Source of the DNA: Burkholderiales bacterium | GTDB taxonomy: Bacteria > Pseudomonadota > Gammaproteobacteria > Burkholderiales > Casimicrobiaceae | Direction: 5' to 3' | Assembly: GCA_020853025.1 (NCBI GenBank) | Contig: JADYZP010000025.1 | Span: 1 to 64,000 of the forward strand | DNA: 64,000 nucleotides | Part shown: positions 43,624-57,068 of the stretch, piece after piece | How the letters are laid out: every line of letters starts with the position of its first letter | How positions within the stretch are numbered: the stretch's first letter is position 1 | The notes under the pieces: model-generated | The model's input: the letters and a program-made list of their open reading frames with translations, nothing else | What the model was told of the DNA's origin: nothing | The model's database searches: none | Translations under genes and position numbers: made by a program

Positions 43624-44622
43624 ATGCCGACTGCGCGGGAACTGCTCGAGCAGGCCGACGCGCTGATGCGCCGCAATCGTTCGACCGCGCTCGACGACAT
43701 TCCGGTGCTCACCGACTCGGTGTCGCCGGCGCCGGCGCCGGCGCCGGCGCCGTCGGCAGGTCGGCACGTGTCGGTGCCGGAGTTCTCCCGACCGCTTGCC
43801 TCCGACACCCGGGAGCCGGATGAGGATCCGATACCGACGCTGACCGAGCCGGTGGACCCGTCGACGTCACAGATCACCGATTCGGCGCTGCACGAAGGCG
43901 AGCCCTCCGACTGGCTTGATTTCGATGCGGGCGAGCCCTCGGTCACCGGCGACGCGCCGGATTCGGTCGCCATCGTGCCGCCCGTTGCCTACCGTCGTGG
44001 CGACGACGACGAACTGATCCAGTCGGCCGAGCACGAGGAGATCGAAGTCACGGCGCCCGCCGACGAACATTTTGACGCGGAGACGGAAGCCGAGCACCTC
44101 GATGCGCCGATGTCGACGCCTTCGACCGCGCAGCACGCGCCCGAGGAACGGGTGCAGGAGGGATTACCGCAAGAGGGGCCACCGAAGGACGCGTTGCCGC
44201 AGGACGCGTTGCCGCAGGACGCGTTGCCGCAGGACGAGCCGTCGATCGATGAGCCTTGGTCAGGTGCAGCGTTTGGGCGGTCCACTGAACTCGGAATGCC
44301 GGAGTTCGCCGCGGTGCCGCCACCGATGTTCGTCACCGCTCCCGTGTCCGCCGCCGTGACCGCCGAGGCCAGCCCCGTTGCGGACGAGCAGGCGCGTTGG
44401 GACGCCGTGGCCGAAGAGGTCCGCATGCAGGTGCTGCAACGAATCGACCTTTTCACCGATACCGGACTGCGCGAACAACTCGGCCGTCGCCTGCAGCCGA
44501 TTGTCGATCGGGCCAGCGCGGACCTCGTGGCGACGATCAACCTGCATGTGGGCGAGTTGTTGCGCGGCTACGTCGCCGAGGCGATCGAGCGCGAGATCGA
44601 GAACTGGCGCAAGAACAACTGA
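43624..44622 (+). CDS. acidic, repeat-containing hypothetical protein (DUF2486-like)
   Basis: 332 residues from ATG 43624. N-terminus TARELLEQADALMRRNR and PVLTDSV, then about 220 residues rich in Asp, Glu, Pro, Ser and Thr and probably disordered, with an APAPAPAP run (a GCCGGC hexamer tract, 43725-43752) and three exact 15-base repeats encoding ALPQD (44191-44235). The C-terminal 70 residues (QVLQRIDLFTDTGLREQL to YVAEAIEREIENW) form predicted amphipathic helices. Similar acidic proteins sit between holC and valS in Burkholderiales. Function unknown. Confidence 0.75.
   Translation: MPTARELLEQADALMRRNRSTALDDIPVLTDSVSPAPAPAPAPSAGRHVSVPEFSRPLASDTREPDEDPIPTLTEPVDPSTSQITDSALHEGEPSDWLDFDAGEPSVTGDAPDSVAIVPPVAYRRGDDDELIQSAEHEEIEVTAPADEHFDAETEAEHLDAPMSTPSTAQHAPEERVQEGLPQEGPPKDALPQDALPQDALPQDEPSIDEPWSGAAFGRSTELGMPEFAAVPPPMFVTAPVSAAVTAEASPVADEQARWDAVAEEVRMQVLQRIDLFTDTGLREQLGRRLQPIVDRASADLVATINLHVGELLRGYVAEAIEREIENWRKNN
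44191..44235 (+). repeat. three tandem copies of a 15-base unit
   Basis: GCGTTGCCGCAGGAC repeated exactly three times in frame (44191-44205, 44206-44220, 44221-44235), coding (ALPQD)3; a degenerate copy precedes it. Copy changes keep the frame. Confidence 0.9.
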
Positions 44623-44672
44623 AGTTTCGCGCGTAGTCGCCGCGTGCGCCTGGGCCGCCGGGGCTATCCCGC

Positions 44673-44678
44673 TATAAT
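44673..44678 (+). promoter_or_regulatory. -10 element of valS
   Basis: Consensus TATAAT 48 bases before the valS ATG; no clear -35 box at 16-18 bases upstream. Confidence 0.45.
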
Positions 44679-44725
44679 TTCACTCTTTCGCAATCGTCAC
44701 GCGCGTCGTCGAGGCGCCGCCGATC

Positions 44726-47581
<2,856 letters not shown>

Positions 47582-47601
47582 ACCGCGCGACGCCCGGGCC
47601 T

Positions 47602-49092
47602 TCAGGCGCTCTGCGGTTCCGGCGACTTGCGCTTCATCAGCAGCGCCGGGACCGGGCGGGATTTGCCATCCCGGTGTCCGTGGCCGCCGAGGGCGTGCGA
47701 CCGTTCCGCGCCCGTCGGCAGCGGCTGGTCGGGATTGCGCGCGTAGGCTTCCTCGCGCTCGATCTCGCGCGTGCTGCGCGGCAGCGCTGTCCGCGGCGAG
47801 CGGGCGTGCTCAGGCGCCGCGGGTACTGCGTGCGCCTCGACGCGCGTGGTGCGCGGCGACCGCGTTGAGTGGCCATCGGCACGTGGCGCCGTGGCGCTGC
47901 GTGCACGCGGCGACGGCGAGCGTGCGCCCGCCGTGGCCGGGTCGAATCCATCTGCCGTGCACACGTTCACCTTGATCTTCAGCAGCCGCTCGATCTCGGT
48001 CAGGTATTTCTCTTCCTCCGGCGCGACCAGCGAAATCGCCTCGCCGATGGCGCCCGCGCGGCCGGTGCGGCCAATGCGGTGGATGTAGTCCTCGGGGACG
48101 TGCGGCAGCTCGTAGTTGACGACCAGCGGCAGGTCGTCGACGTCGAGGCCACGCGCGGCGACGTCGGTGGCGACCAGCACTTCGAGCTTGCCTTCCTTGA
48201 ACGCGGCCAGCGCGTCCATGCGCGCGCCCTGCGTCTTGTCGCCATGGATGGCGGAGGTCTCGAGGCCGTCCTTTTCCAGCTGTCGCGCGAGACGCGATGC
48301 GCCGTGCTTGGTGCGCACGAAGCACAGCACCTGCCGCAGTTTGCGCGAGCGGACGATATGCGTGAGCAGTGCGCGCTTGGCATCCTGCGGACAGCGGTAG
48401 ACGCTTTGCGTGACCGTTTCGGCGGCGGTATTGCGCCGCGCGACCTCGATCAACTGCGGCTGGTTCAGGAGCTGGTCGGCGAGCTTCTTGATGTCGCCGG
48501 AGAAGGTCGCCGAGAAGAGCAGGTTCTGCCGCTTCGAGGCCGCCGGCAGCAACGCCATGATCCGCTTGATATCGGGGATGAAGCCCATGTCGAGCATCCG
48601 GTCCGCTTCGTCGAGCACGAAAATCTCGACTTGCGACAGGTTGAGGCTCTTTTGCTCGATGTGGTCGAGCAGGCGGCCGGGTGTGGCGACCAGAATCTCG
48701 ACGCCGGCACGCACGATCGGCAGTTGCTGCCGGATGTCGACGCCGCCGAACACGCAGGTGGAGCGCAATCCCGTGTACTTGCCGTATTCCTTGATCGCCT
48801 CCTCGACCTGGATCGCAAGTTCGCGCGTCGGCGCCAGGATCAGCGCGCGCACCGGATGCCGCGCAGGTGACGGACTGGTGTTCGCTTGCGGCTGTAGCCG
48901 GTGGAGGATCGGCAGGCCGAAACCGGCGGTCTTGCCGGTTCCCGTTTGCGCGCCGCCCATCACGTCGCGTCCGGCAAGCACGACCGGGATCGCTTGCACC
49001 TGGATGGGTGTGGGGATGGTGTAACCGCTCTCGGACACGGCACGGAGGATTTCCGGGCTCAAGCCGAGCTCGACAAAGCTCGTGGCATTCAT
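47602..49092 (-). CDS. rhlE: DEAD-box ATP-dependent RNA helicase, RhlE-like
   Basis: 496 residues. Q motif GYTIPTPIQ, Walker [14 protein letters not shown] in [15 protein letters not shown], and motif [12 protein letters not shown] form the helicase core (about 1-375). The basic, Ser/Arg/Thr-rich tail (about 385-496) is low-complexity, likely for RNA binding. ATG 49092 with GGAG. Probable role in ribosome assembly or RNA turnover. Convergent with valS, 20 bases apart. Confidence 0.9.
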   Translation of the reverse strand: MNATSFVELGLSPEILRAVSESGYTIPTPIQVQAIPVVLAGRDVMGGAQTGTGKTAGFGLPILHRLQPQANTSPSPARHPVRALILAPTRELAIQVEEAIKEYGKYTGLRSTCVFGGVDIRQQLPIVRAGVEILVATPGRLLDHIEQKSLNLSQVEIFVLDEADRMLDMGFIPDIKRIMALLPAASKRQNLLFSATFSGDIKKLADQLLNQPQLIEVARRNTAAETVTQSVYRCPQDAKRALLTHIVRSRKLRQVLCFVRTKHGASRLARQLEKDGLETSAIHGDKTQGARMDALAAFKEGKLEVLVATDVAARGLDVDDLPLVVNYELPHVPEDYIHRIGRTGRAGAIGEAISLVAPEEEKYLTEIERLLKIKVNVCTADGFDPATAGARSPSPRARSATAPRADGHSTRSPRTTRVEAHAVPAAPEHARSPRTALPRSTREIEREEAYARNPDQPLPTGAERSHALGGHGHRDGKSRPVPALLMKRKSPEPQSA

Positions 49093-49328
49093 GGACAGCT
49101 CCTGGCGCGGCCTACCGCGTGGTGCGCGGCTTCCGGTCCAGGCAGCGTATCGACAGACGTTGCAAGGGTTGTGGCGGGACCTTGAGTGGTGGCTCCCGTT
49201 GAAGGTGCCACGGCAGCGCTCGGTCGCGCGCGGGGTGGGCGGTGACCGGAACGGCCGCCCGAACCGTCATCATAGCCTAAGTTGCGGATTTCTCAAAATA
49301 TTCATGGTGTGGCCCGCGGTTTGCATCG

Positions 49329-49334
49329 TATAAT
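49329..49334 (+). promoter_or_regulatory. -10 element before typA; 371-base rhlE-typA intergenic region
   Basis: Consensus TATAAT in the gap between divergent rhlE and typA (49,093-49,463), 130 bases before the typA ATG. No good -35 is visible. An AT-rich patch (about 49,280-49,310) lies upstream. I see no gene or repeat in the rest of the gap. Confidence 0.45.
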
Positions 49335-49463
49335 CAAAGGCTTTTGTTGCGCCGCACAGCGTTGTTGCACTGCACAGCGGGCCTGAAGCCGCTCGAGAAC
49401 CTGGCGCGCCTCGCGCCCCGGCCACCCAACGCGTGCCAACTGCGTGCCGAATCCGGACCTCCC

Positions 49464-51320
49464 ATGACGACCTCTCGCCAGGACCTTCGCAATATTGCGA
49501 TCATCGCCCACGTCGACCACGGCAAGACGACGCTGGTCGACAAGCTGCTCGCGCAGTCCGGCACCTTTGCCAAGCACCAGCACATCGCCGAACGGGTGAT
49601 GGACAGCAACGACATCGAGCGCGAGCGCGGTATCACCATCCTCGCCAAGAACTGCTCGATCGACTACGCGGGCCACCACATCAATATCGTCGACACGCCG
49701 GGCCACGCCGATTTCGGCGGCGAGGTCGAGCGCGTGCTGGGCATGGTCGATGGCGTGCTGCTGCTGGTCGACGCGGTCGAGGGTCCGATGCCGCAGACGC
49801 GGTTCGTGACCATGAAAGCGCTGCAGCAGGGCTTGAAACCGATCGTGGTCGTCAACAAGGTCGACCGTCCCGGCGCGCGTGCCGAATGGGTAGTCAACGC
49901 GACTTTCGAGCTCTTCGACAAGTTGGGCGCGACCGACGACCAGCTCGACTTTCCGGTCGTCTACGCATCGGCGCTCAACGGCTGGGCGACGCTCGACGTC
50001 CAGGTGGCCAAGCGCGGCTCTGCGGAACCCGACGCATCGATGCGGCCGCTGTTCGAAACCATACTCTCCGCGGTGCCCGCGCCGGTCGGCGACACCGACG
50101 CCCCGCTGCAGTTCCAGGTCAGTGCGCTCGACTATTCGAGCTACCTGGGGCGCCTGGGCATCGGCCGCATTCGCCGCGGCCGGCTCCGTGCCGGCCAGGA
50201 AGTCGCCGTCCTCAACGGTCCGCTGGCGGCGGGCGCGATTGCGAAAAAAGCGAGAATCGGAACGGTTCTCGGCTTCGCCGGGCTCGAACGCGCGCCGGTC
50301 GAAGAAGCGATGGCCGGCGACATCGTGCTGGTCACCGGCGTCGACGAGCTGGCGATCGGGACCACGCTGGCCGCCGTCGATACCCCGGAAGCGCTGCCGC
50401 CGATCACGGTCGACGAGCCGACGCTGTCGATGTATTTCCAGGTCAACACGTCGCCGCTGGCCGGCCGCGAAGGCAAGTTCGTCACGTCGCGCAACCTGCG
50501 CGAACGGCTGGCGCGCGAACTGCTGGTGAACATGGCGCTGCGTGTCGAGGACACCGGCGACACCGACGCCTTCCTGGTCTCCGGCCGAGGCGAACTGCAC
50601 CTGACCATCCTGATCGAGAACATGCGCCGCGAGGGCTTCGAACTCGCGGTGTCGCGGCCGCGCGTCGTGCTGCGCGAAGTCGCCGGCGAGACCTGCGAGC
50701 CTTACGAGAATCTGTCGGTCGACGTCGAGGAAGCGCACCAGGGCGCGGTGATGGAGGCGCTGGGCACGCGCCGCGCCGACCTGACGCACATGGAGTCCGA
50801 CGGACAGGGGCGCGCGCGCCTCGGGTATCGCGTGCCCGCACGCGGGCTCATCGGCTTCCAGGGCGAGTTCATGAACCTGACGCGCGGCACCGGTCTCATG
50901 AGCCACGTCTTCGACGACTACGCGCCGGTCAAGGGCGACATTCCCGAGCGCCGCAACGGTGTGCTGATCTCCGCCGAGGACGGCCCTGCCGTTGCCTATG
51001 CGCTGTGGAAGCTGCAGGACCGCGGCCGCATGTTCGTGTCGCCGGGCGAAATGCTCTACGAGGGTATGGTCATCGGCATTCACAGCCGCGACAACGACCT
51101 GGTCGTCAATCCGATCAAGGGCAAGCAGCTGACCAACGTTCGCGCGTCGGGGACCGACGAGGCGGTGCGGCTCACTCCGCCGATCACGCTGACGCTCGAG
51201 TACGCGGTCGAGTTCATCGCCGACGACGAGCTCGTCGAGATCACGCCGAAGTCGATTCGCATCCGCAAGCGGCACCTGAAGGAGCACGAGCGGAAAAAGG
51301 CGAGCCGCGAGGCAGCGTAG
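49464..51320 (+). CDS. typA: translational GTPase TypA/BipA
   Basis: 618-residue ribosome-binding GTPase needed for 50S assembly at low temperature and stress responses. G1 AHVDHGKTT at about 15-23, G2 RERGITI, G3 [11 protein letters not shown]4 [12 protein letters not shown]-like domains II, III and V plus the BipA-specific C-terminal domain follow. ATG 49464 gives the family N-terminus; the frame is open upstream to 49344 without homology. Confidence 0.96.
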   Translation: MTTSRQDLRNIAIIAHVDHGKTTLVDKLLAQSGTFAKHQHIAERVMDSNDIERERGITILAKNCSIDYAGHHINIVDTPGHADFGGEVERVLGMVDGVLLLVDAVEGPMPQTRFVTMKALQQGLKPIVVVNKVDRPGARAEWVVNATFELFDKLGATDDQLDFPVVYASALNGWATLDVQVAKRGSAEPDASMRPLFETILSAVPAPVGDTDAPLQFQVSALDYSSYLGRLGIGRIRRGRLRAGQEVAVLNGPLAAGAIAKKARIGTVLGFAGLERAPVEEAMAGDIVLVTGVDELAIGTTLAAVDTPEALPPITVDEPTLSMYFQVNTSPLAGREGKFVTSRNLRERLARELLVNMALRVEDTGDTDAFLVSGRGELHLTILIENMRREGFELAVSRPRVVLREVAGETCEPYENLSVDVEEAHQGAVMEALGTRRADLTHMESDGQGRARLGYRVPARGLIGFQGEFMNLTRGTGLMSHVFDDYAPVKGDIPERRNGVLISAEDGPAVAYALWKLQDRGRMFVSPGEMLYEGMVIGIHSRDNDLVVNPIKGKQLTNVRASGTDEAVRLTPPITLTLEYAVEFIADDELVEITPKSIRIRKRHLKEHERKKASREAA

Positions 51321-51321
51321 C

Positions 51322-52032
51322 GTGCAGCGTCGCGCGGTCCTTTTCGATCTCGACGACACGCTGGTCGATCACCGGCACGCGGCACGCGCGGCAATGGCCG
51401 GCGTGCGCGGGCGATTCCCGGCGTTCGCAAGAATTCCGCTCGACGTGCTCGACGCCGAGCACCAGCGCATCCTCGACCTCCTGCATCATGAAGTCGCGAT
51501 CGGCGCGCGCAGCGTCGACGACGCGCGAATCGACCGCTACCGGCGGCTGTTCGCGTTCGCCGGAGCGGATGGCGAAAGCGCCGCCGCCGCCGCCGAGCTG
51601 CACCGGCGCGAGTACCAGGCGAACCGTCGCACGGTCGAAGGCGCCGTCGACCTGCTCGCCGCGTTGCGGCCGCAGGTCCGGATCGCGGTGGTCACCAACA
51701 ATACGCTGGCCGAGCAGAGCGAGAAGCTCGCCGCCTTCGGCCTCTCGCCCTTTGTCGACACGCTGGTGACTTCCGGAGAACTTGGCGTGGCCAAGCCCGA
51801 CGGAAGGATCTTCGCCGAAGCACTGCGGCGTGTCGGCTGCGACGCCGAAGAAGCGGTCATGGTCGGCGATTCCTGGGTGCACGATGTCGAGGGCGCCCGC
51901 GCTGCCGGCATCGCGGCGGTCTGGCTCAACCGGACCGGCGCTGTTCATGCCGACCGTGGCGAAACGCGCCAACTCACGGCGCTGACACCGGCGCACGAAG
52001 TCGCCGCGATGCTCGTTGCCGGCGGGCGCTGA
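51322..52032 (+). CDS. HAD family hydrolase (YjjG-like subfamily IA)
   Basis: 236 residues. Motif I LFDLDDTLVDH, motif II VTNNTL, motif III GVAKPDGRIF, motif IV MVGDSWVHDVEGA. The helical cap is between residues about 15 and 95. Members include pyrimidine 5'-nucleotidases and other small-phosphate phosphatases; substrate not determinable. GTG 51322 begins 1 base after the typA stop. Confidence 0.88.
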   Translation: MQRRAVLFDLDDTLVDHRHAARAAMAGVRGRFPAFARIPLDVLDAEHQRILDLLHHEVAIGARSVDDARIDRYRRLFAFAGADGESAAAAAELHRREYQANRRTVEGAVDLLAALRPQVRIAVVTNNTLAEQSEKLAAFGLSPFVDTLVTSGELGVAKPDGRIFAEALRRVGCDAEEAVMVGDSWVHDVEGARAAGIAAVWLNRTGAVHADRGETRQLTALTPAHEVAAMLVAGGR

Positions 52033-52096
52033 CGCATCGCGCCAAGGGGTACTGAGATGCCGAAAACGGATTGCGCCTGCTAGACTTTGAGGCGCC

Positions 52097-53488
52097 ATGT
52101 TCGATCCCTGGATCCTCGTGCAGTTTGCGGCACCGGCCGTGCTCGTGCTGCTGGCGCTCGCCATCCTTTGGCGCCTTGCGGCGCAGGACCGTGCCCGCGA
52201 CGACGAAACGCGCGGCGCCATCCGCGAGGCGGCCGAGCTGCGTACGCGCGTCGACGGGTTGCACACGCAGCTCGGGCACGCCGAGCGCGATATTCGCCAG
52301 GATCTCGCCAACGCGCGCGCCGAGCAAGCACAGGCGGCGGCGGGTCTGCGCACCGAGGTCGGCGGCGCCATCGGCAAGTTTCGCGACACCACGCAACAGC
52401 AGCTGACCGACATGGCCGGCCTGCAGCAGCGGCAGCTGGCGAGCTTCGGCGAGCAGCTGGCGAAGCTGACGCAGAGCAGCGAGCAGCGGCTCGATGCCGT
52501 GCGCATTGCGGTCGAGCAGCGGCTGGACGCGCTGCGCAACGACAATGCGGCGAAGCTCGAAGCAATGCGCGCAACGGTCGACGAAAAGCTGCAGACGACA
52601 CTCGAGAAGCGGCTCGGCGATTCGTTCAAGCAGGTGTCGGAGCGCCTGGAACAGGTGCACCGCGGACTGGGCGAGATGCAGTCGCTGGCGATCGGAGTCG
52701 GCGACCTGAAGCGCGTTCTGGCCAACGTGAAGACGCGCGGCATGTGGGGCGAGGTGCAGCTGGCCGCGCTGCTGGCCGAGGTGCTGACGCCGCAGCAGTA
52801 CGCGGCGAACGTGGAGACGGTGCCGGGAAGCAATCAGCGCGTCGAGTTCGCAATTCGACTGCCCGGCCGTGGCGACGGCGCGCTGCCTTGCTGGCTGCCG
52901 ATCGATGCCAAGTTCCCGCTGGAGGAGTGGCAGCGGCTGCAGGATGCGCTCGAATCCGCCGACCTTCCCGCCGCCGAAGCCGCGCGCCGCGCGCTCGCCG
53001 AGTTCCTCCGCGCGCAGGCGAAGGGCATCCGCGCCGCGTATGTATCACCGCCGCACACCACCGATTTTGCGATCCTCTTCGTGCCGACCGAAGGCCTCTA
53101 CGCCGAGATGATGGCGCGACCGGGATTCGCCGAGACGCTGCAGCACGACTATCGCGTGACGCTGACCGGGCCCACGAATTTCCTGGCGCTGCTGAACAGC
53201 CTGCAGATGGGCTTCCGCACGCTCGCGATCGAGCAGCGGTCGAGCGAGGTCTGGCGCGTGCTCGGCGCGGTGAAGACCGAGTTCGCGAAGTTCGGCGACG
53301 TCATCGCCAAGGCCAAGGAACGTCTCGACCAGGCGAGCCGGACGCTCGACCAGACCGGTGCCCGCAGCCGCGCGATCGAACGCCAGTTGCGCGGCGTTGA
53401 GTCGATGCCCGACGACGACGCGCAGCGCGTGCTGGATTCGTCGGCGTTGCTCGGCGCCGACGACGTGGCGCCGGACGACGCGAAGTAA
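52097..53488 (+). CDS. rmuC: DNA recombination protein RmuC
   Basis: 463 residues. An N-terminal membrane anchor (about 6-24) is followed by a long coiled coil (about 35-185, rich in Gln, Glu and Arg) and the RmuC nuclease-like domain (about 200-400: RGMWGEVQLAALL, VEFAIRLPG, LPIDAKFPLEEW). Limits inversions and is linked to anti-phage and genome stability functions. Confidence 0.93.
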   Translation: MFDPWILVQFAAPAVLVLLALAILWRLAAQDRARDDETRGAIREAAELRTRVDGLHTQLGHAERDIRQDLANARAEQAQAAAGLRTEVGGAIGKFRDTTQQQLTDMAGLQQRQLASFGEQLAKLTQSSEQRLDAVRIAVEQRLDALRNDNAAKLEAMRATVDEKLQTTLEKRLGDSFKQVSERLEQVHRGLGEMQSLAIGVGDLKRVLANVKTRGMWGEVQLAALLAEVLTPQQYAANVETVPGSNQRVEFAIRLPGRGDGALPCWLPIDAKFPLEEWQRLQDALESADLPAAEAARRALAEFLRAQAKGIRAAYVSPPHTTDFAILFVPTEGLYAEMMARPGFAETLQHDYRVTLTGPTNFLALLNSLQMGFRTLAIEQRSSEVWRVLGAVKTEFAKFGDVIAKAKERLDQASRTLDQTGARSRAIERQLRGVESMPDDDAQRVLDSSALLGADDVAPDDAK

Positions 53489-53501
53489 TCCGAGCGCCTC
53501 G

Positions 53502-54290
53502 ATGTTCTCGTCATTGCGCCGTTGGCGCCGGCAACGGATCCTGCAGGCGCACGCCATACCCGAGGGCCTGTGGCGCGATTCGCTGGAGGCGCTGCCGTTT
53601 CTGGCGATGTATACCGACGGCGAGATCGCGCGGCTGCGCGACAAGGTCGTGCTCTTTCTCGACGCCAAGAGCATCGTCGGTGCGCGCGGGCACGTCGTCA
53701 CCCCGCGGCAGCGCGTCGTCATCGCGCTGCAGGCCTGCGTGCTGGTACTGAATTTGGACCTTGCCTACTACGACGGCTGGGAGAGCGTCGTCGTCTACCC
53801 CGACGAGTTCGTGCCCGGCTGGGAGTGGGAGGACGAGGCAGGCGTCGTCCATACCAACAGCGACCCGATGGCGGGTGAGGCGATGGAGCGCGGGCCGGTT
53901 ATCCTGTCGTGGGCCGACGTCGAGGCGAGCCAGGACTGGGAGGCGTCGGGCATGAACCTCGCGATTCACGAGTTCGCGCACAAGCTCGACATGCGCAACG
54001 GCGCCGCCAACGGCTGCCCGCCGCTGCCTGCGGAAATGCCGCCGCACGTCTGGAAGAAGACGATGCTGGCCGCGTACGAGCACTTCCAGAAGCGTGTCGA
54101 TCGCGCAGAGCGCACGTCGATCGACCCCTACGCCGCGGAAAGCCCGGCGGAATTCTTCGCGGTGCTGTCCGAAGTGTTTTTCGTCGAGCCGCGGCTCTTG
54201 CGCCACGAGTACCTTGGCGTGTATCAGCAGTTCACGCACTTCTACCGCCAGGAGCCGGCGGCGCGCACGCAACTGTTGCTCGATGCCTGA
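53502..54290 (+). CDS. mtfA: MtfA family zinc peptidase (M90)
   Basis: 262 residues; zinc motif HEFAH at 156-160 with the downstream Glu in PAEFFAVLSEVFF. In E. coli MtfA binds and inactivates the glucose-PTS repressor Mlc; here the partner is unknown. ATG 53502 follows rmuC by 13 bases. Confidence 0.92.
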   Translation: MFSSLRRWRRQRILQAHAIPEGLWRDSLEALPFLAMYTDGEIARLRDKVVLFLDAKSIVGARGHVVTPRQRVVIALQACVLVLNLDLAYYDGWESVVVYPDEFVPGWEWEDEAGVVHTNSDPMAGEAMERGPVILSWADVEASQDWEASGMNLAIHEFAHKLDMRNGAANGCPPLPAEMPPHVWKKTMLAAYEHFQKRVDRAERTSIDPYAAESPAEFFAVLSEVFFVEPRLLRHEYLGVYQQFTHFYRQEPAARTQLLLDA

Positions 54291-54316
54291 ACCATTTGCG
54301 GGTCCGGCGTCACACC

Positions 54317-54859
54317 CTAGGCACGCTTGGGTCGAAACGCCTTGCAGACTTCCTCATGGGTCTCGATCCTCGGGCCGCCGATCAGATCGATGCAGTAGGG
54401 GACCGCAGCAAATACGCCGTCGAGTGTTTCCTTGATCGCCTTCGGCTGTCCAGGCAGGTTGAGGATCAGCGCGCTGCCGCGGATGACGCCGACCTGTCGC
54501 GACAGAATGGCGGTCGGTACGTATTTCAGGCTGACCTGCCGCATCTGCTCGCCGAATCCGGGCAGCACCTTGTGGGCGACGGCGAGCGTCGCCTCGGGTG
54601 TCACGTCGCGCGGCGCGGGACCCGTGCCGCCGGTGGTCAGCACCAGGTGGCAGCCGGCGATGTCGACCAGTTCGATCAGCGTGCGCTCGATGACGCTCTG
54701 CTCGTCGGGGATCAGGCGTTGCGCCATCCGCCACGGCGAGGCGAGTGCGGCGGTGAACCACTCGGTCAGCCCCGGCAGCCCGCGGTCGACGTAGACGCCC
54801 GCGGAAGCGCGGTCGGAGATCGAGACGAGGCCGATCAGCAGCGTGGATTTCTCGGGCAT
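54317..54859 (-). CDS. mogA: molybdopterin adenylyltransferase
   Basis: 180-residue MogA: adenylates molybdopterin before molybdate insertion. TTGGTGPAPRDVTPEAT is the MPT-binding signature, and LVSISDRAS the N-terminus. Cytoplasmic. Convergent with mtfA, upstream of nothing on its strand within 90 bases (darP is 90 bases upstream on the same strand). Confidence 0.92.
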   Translation of the reverse strand: MPEKSTLLIGLVSISDRASAGVYVDRGLPGLTEWFTAALASPWRMAQRLIPDEQSVIERTLIELVDIAGCHLVLTTGGTGPAPRDVTPEATLAVAHKVLPGFGEQMRQVSLKYVPTAILSRQVGVIRGSALILNLPGQPKAIKETLDGVFAAVPYCIDLIGGPRIETHEEVCKAFRPKRA

Positions 54860-54949
54860 GGAAGCGAGCGTGCTATCGGCAAAACCGGCGCTCTTGCCTG
54901 CGCTCTCGCCTGCGCGAAAGAGGGTTGGGGCGAGCGTGGACCACGCGAA

Positions 54950-55474
54950 TCATGCGTCGGTCTCCATCGCCGCTTTCAGCGCGCGGAATAGTTGACGGAA
55001 GCGGTGCGGTGGTCCACCGCGCGCGCGCTCGCTGCGCGCGTCACGCACCAACCCGGCGAGCGCCGCGCGGTCGGCGGCCGGGTGTTCGGCGACAAAGCCG
55101 TCGAGTGCGGCGTCGTCGGCGAGGAGTGTCGCGCGCCAGTGTTCGGCGGCGGCGAATAGCACCTGGTCGGCGGGCACGCCGGAGGCCCAGCGCGCGAGCG
55201 CGGCGTGGATGGGCTCGGGATCGACGTCGCGCATCAACTTGCCGACGTACTGCAACTGGCGGCGGCGTCCCTCGTGTGCGCGCACGCCGCGCGCGACGCC
55301 GATGGCGTCTACCAGCCGCTCCGGCAGGTCCAGTTCCGCGAGGCGCCCCGGGTCGAGCGCCACCAGCGCAACGCCCAAATCCTGCAGCGCCTGCATCGCG
55401 TGCTTGCGCCGGGTCTTGGAAGGCACCGCGGGCTGCGTTGCAGCGGCGGGCGGATGTTCGTCGGCGCGGGGCAT
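54950..55474 (-). CDS. darP: ribosome biogenesis factor DarP (YjgA, DUF615)
   Basis: 174 residues, basic helical protein that binds 50S precursors. KTRRKHAMQALQDLG near the N-terminus and GRRRQLQYVGKLMRDVD in the centre are family hallmarks. Divergent from pmbA, the classic darP-pmbA neighbourhood. Confidence 0.93.
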   Translation of the reverse strand: MPRADEHPPAAATQPAVPSKTRRKHAMQALQDLGVALVALDPGRLAELDLPERLVDAIGVARGVRAHEGRRRQLQYVGKLMRDVDPEPIHAALARWASGVPADQVLFAAAEHWRATLLADDAALDGFVAEHPAADRAALAGLVRDARSERARGGPPHRFRQLFRALKAAMETDA

Positions 55475-55614
55475 CGTCGAATCGGAATAAGGGGCGGGCA
55501 GAACCGGTTGCGGCAGGGTGCCTTTGTTATGATAACCGACCTACCACCACGCGACCTGCGCCGGCGTTGCACGAACGGATTCGGTGCCAACGCGGCAACC
55601 GCTGACCTCACGCG

Positions 55615-57033
55615 ATGACAGTGAAACACATGACCGGGCAATCCGCGTCCGCAACGAATGCTTCCAGCACCGGCAACCCAATCAGCGCCGTTCGCCACGG
55701 CAGGCATTTTCCGGTCAGCACCGGCGATCTGGAGCGAGTTGCTGCCGCGGTACTTGGCGCCGCCAAGCGTGGCGGCGCGACCGCTGTCGAGACCGAGGTG
55801 TCGCAGGGCATCGGCCAAAGCGTGACCGTGCGTCAGGGCGAAGTCGAGACCATCGCCTACAACCGTGACAAGAGCATCAACGTCACCGTCTACGTTGGAC
55901 AGCGGCGCGGTCACGCGAGTACTGCGGATTTTGCCGGCGATGCGCTGATCGCGACTGTCGACAAGGCGCTCGCCATCGCACGCTTCACCGCCGAAGATCC
56001 GGCTGCGGGCTTGGCCGACCCGGATCGGCTCGCACGGAACTGGCCCGACCTCGATCTCTATCATCCGTGGGAGCTGTCGGTGGAGGCGGCGATCGAACAG
56101 GGCCGCGAAGCCGAGGCGGCGGCGCTCGCCGTCGATCCAAGAATTACGAACACCGAAGGCGCGACGGTCGCGCGCGGCGAATCGGAATTCGTTTATGCGA
56201 ACTCGAACGGATTTTCGGGCGGCTATCGCAGCTCGCGCCACCATATCGATTGTGCGGTCATCGGCGAACTGGATGGGGCGATGCAGCGCGACTATTGGTA
56301 TACGGCAGCGCGCTCGCCGGCGGACCTCGAGGCCGCTGCGGTGGTGGGTCGCAGGGCCGGCGAGCGCACGGTGCGCAGGCTCGGTGCACGGCAGCTGAGC
56401 ACGCTCGAATGTCCGGTGATCTTCGAGGCTCCCGAGGCCGCGGACCTGGTCGGCTATTTCGTGCAGGCGGTGTCCGGCGGCAGCCTCTACCGGAAGTCGT
56501 CGTTCCTGCCAGATTCGCTCGGCAAGCAGATATTCGCTTCGGACATCGGCTTGCGCGAGGAGCCGCACTTGCCGCGAGGCCGCGGCAGCGCGCCCTTCGA
56601 TAGCGAGGGTGTGGCGACCGCCGCGCGCGACGTCGTCCGCGACGGCATCGTGCAGGGCTATTTTCTGGGTTCGTATTCGGCGCGCAAGCTCGGCATGTCC
56701 ACGACTGGCAACGCCGGCGGCAGCCACAATCTCGTGCTGTCGCACGGAACGGACGACCTCGCCGCGCTGCTGCGTCGCATGAGGCGCGGATTGCTCGTCA
56801 CCGAACAGTTGGGGCAGGGTGTGAATCCTGTGACCGGTGATTTCTCGCGGGGTGCTGCGGGATTCTGGATAGAGGACGGCGACATCGCCTATCCGGTCGA
56901 GGAGATCACCATCGCCGGCAACCTGCGCGACATGTTCCTTGACATCGTCGCGGTCGGCAGCGACGTCGATCGCCGCGGCTCGCGACACACGGGGTCGATC
57001 ATGATCGGCAGGATGATGGTGGCGGGGGGCTAA
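55615..57033 (+). CDS. pmbA: metalloprotease PmbA (TldE)
   Basis: 472 residues; TldD/TldE partner acting on microcin B17 precursor and CcdA in E. coli. EVSQGIGQSVTVRQGEVE and the C-terminal half (LPDSLGKQIFASDI, NPVTGDFSRGAAGFWIEDG) are typical; PmbA itself lacks the HExxxH zinc motif, which TldD supplies. An ATG five codons in (55630) is an alternative start. No tldD in this window. Confidence 0.92.
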   Translation: MTVKHMTGQSASATNASSTGNPISAVRHGRHFPVSTGDLERVAAAVLGAAKRGGATAVETEVSQGIGQSVTVRQGEVETIAYNRDKSINVTVYVGQRRGHASTADFAGDALIATVDKALAIARFTAEDPAAGLADPDRLARNWPDLDLYHPWELSVEAAIEQGREAEAAALAVDPRITNTEGATVARGESEFVYANSNGFSGGYRSSRHHIDCAVIGELDGAMQRDYWYTAARSPADLEAAAVVGRRAGERTVRRLGARQLSTLECPVIFEAPEAADLVGYFVQAVSGGSLYRKSSFLPDSLGKQIFASDIGLREEPHLPRGRGSAPFDSEGVATAARDVVRDGIVQGYFLGSYSARKLGMSTTGNAGGSHNLVLSHGTDDLAALLRRMRRGLLVTEQLGQGVNPVTGDFSRGAAGFWIEDGDIAYPVEEITIAGNLRDMFLDIVAVGSDVDRRGSRHTGSIMIGRMMVAGG

Positions 57034-57068
57034 GTCCATGAGGCAGCAAGTGACCGCATGTTGCGCAC

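Noticed and set aside
44191-44235. CRISPR-like repeats
   Set aside because: Direct 15-base units without spacers, in frame within a coding region.
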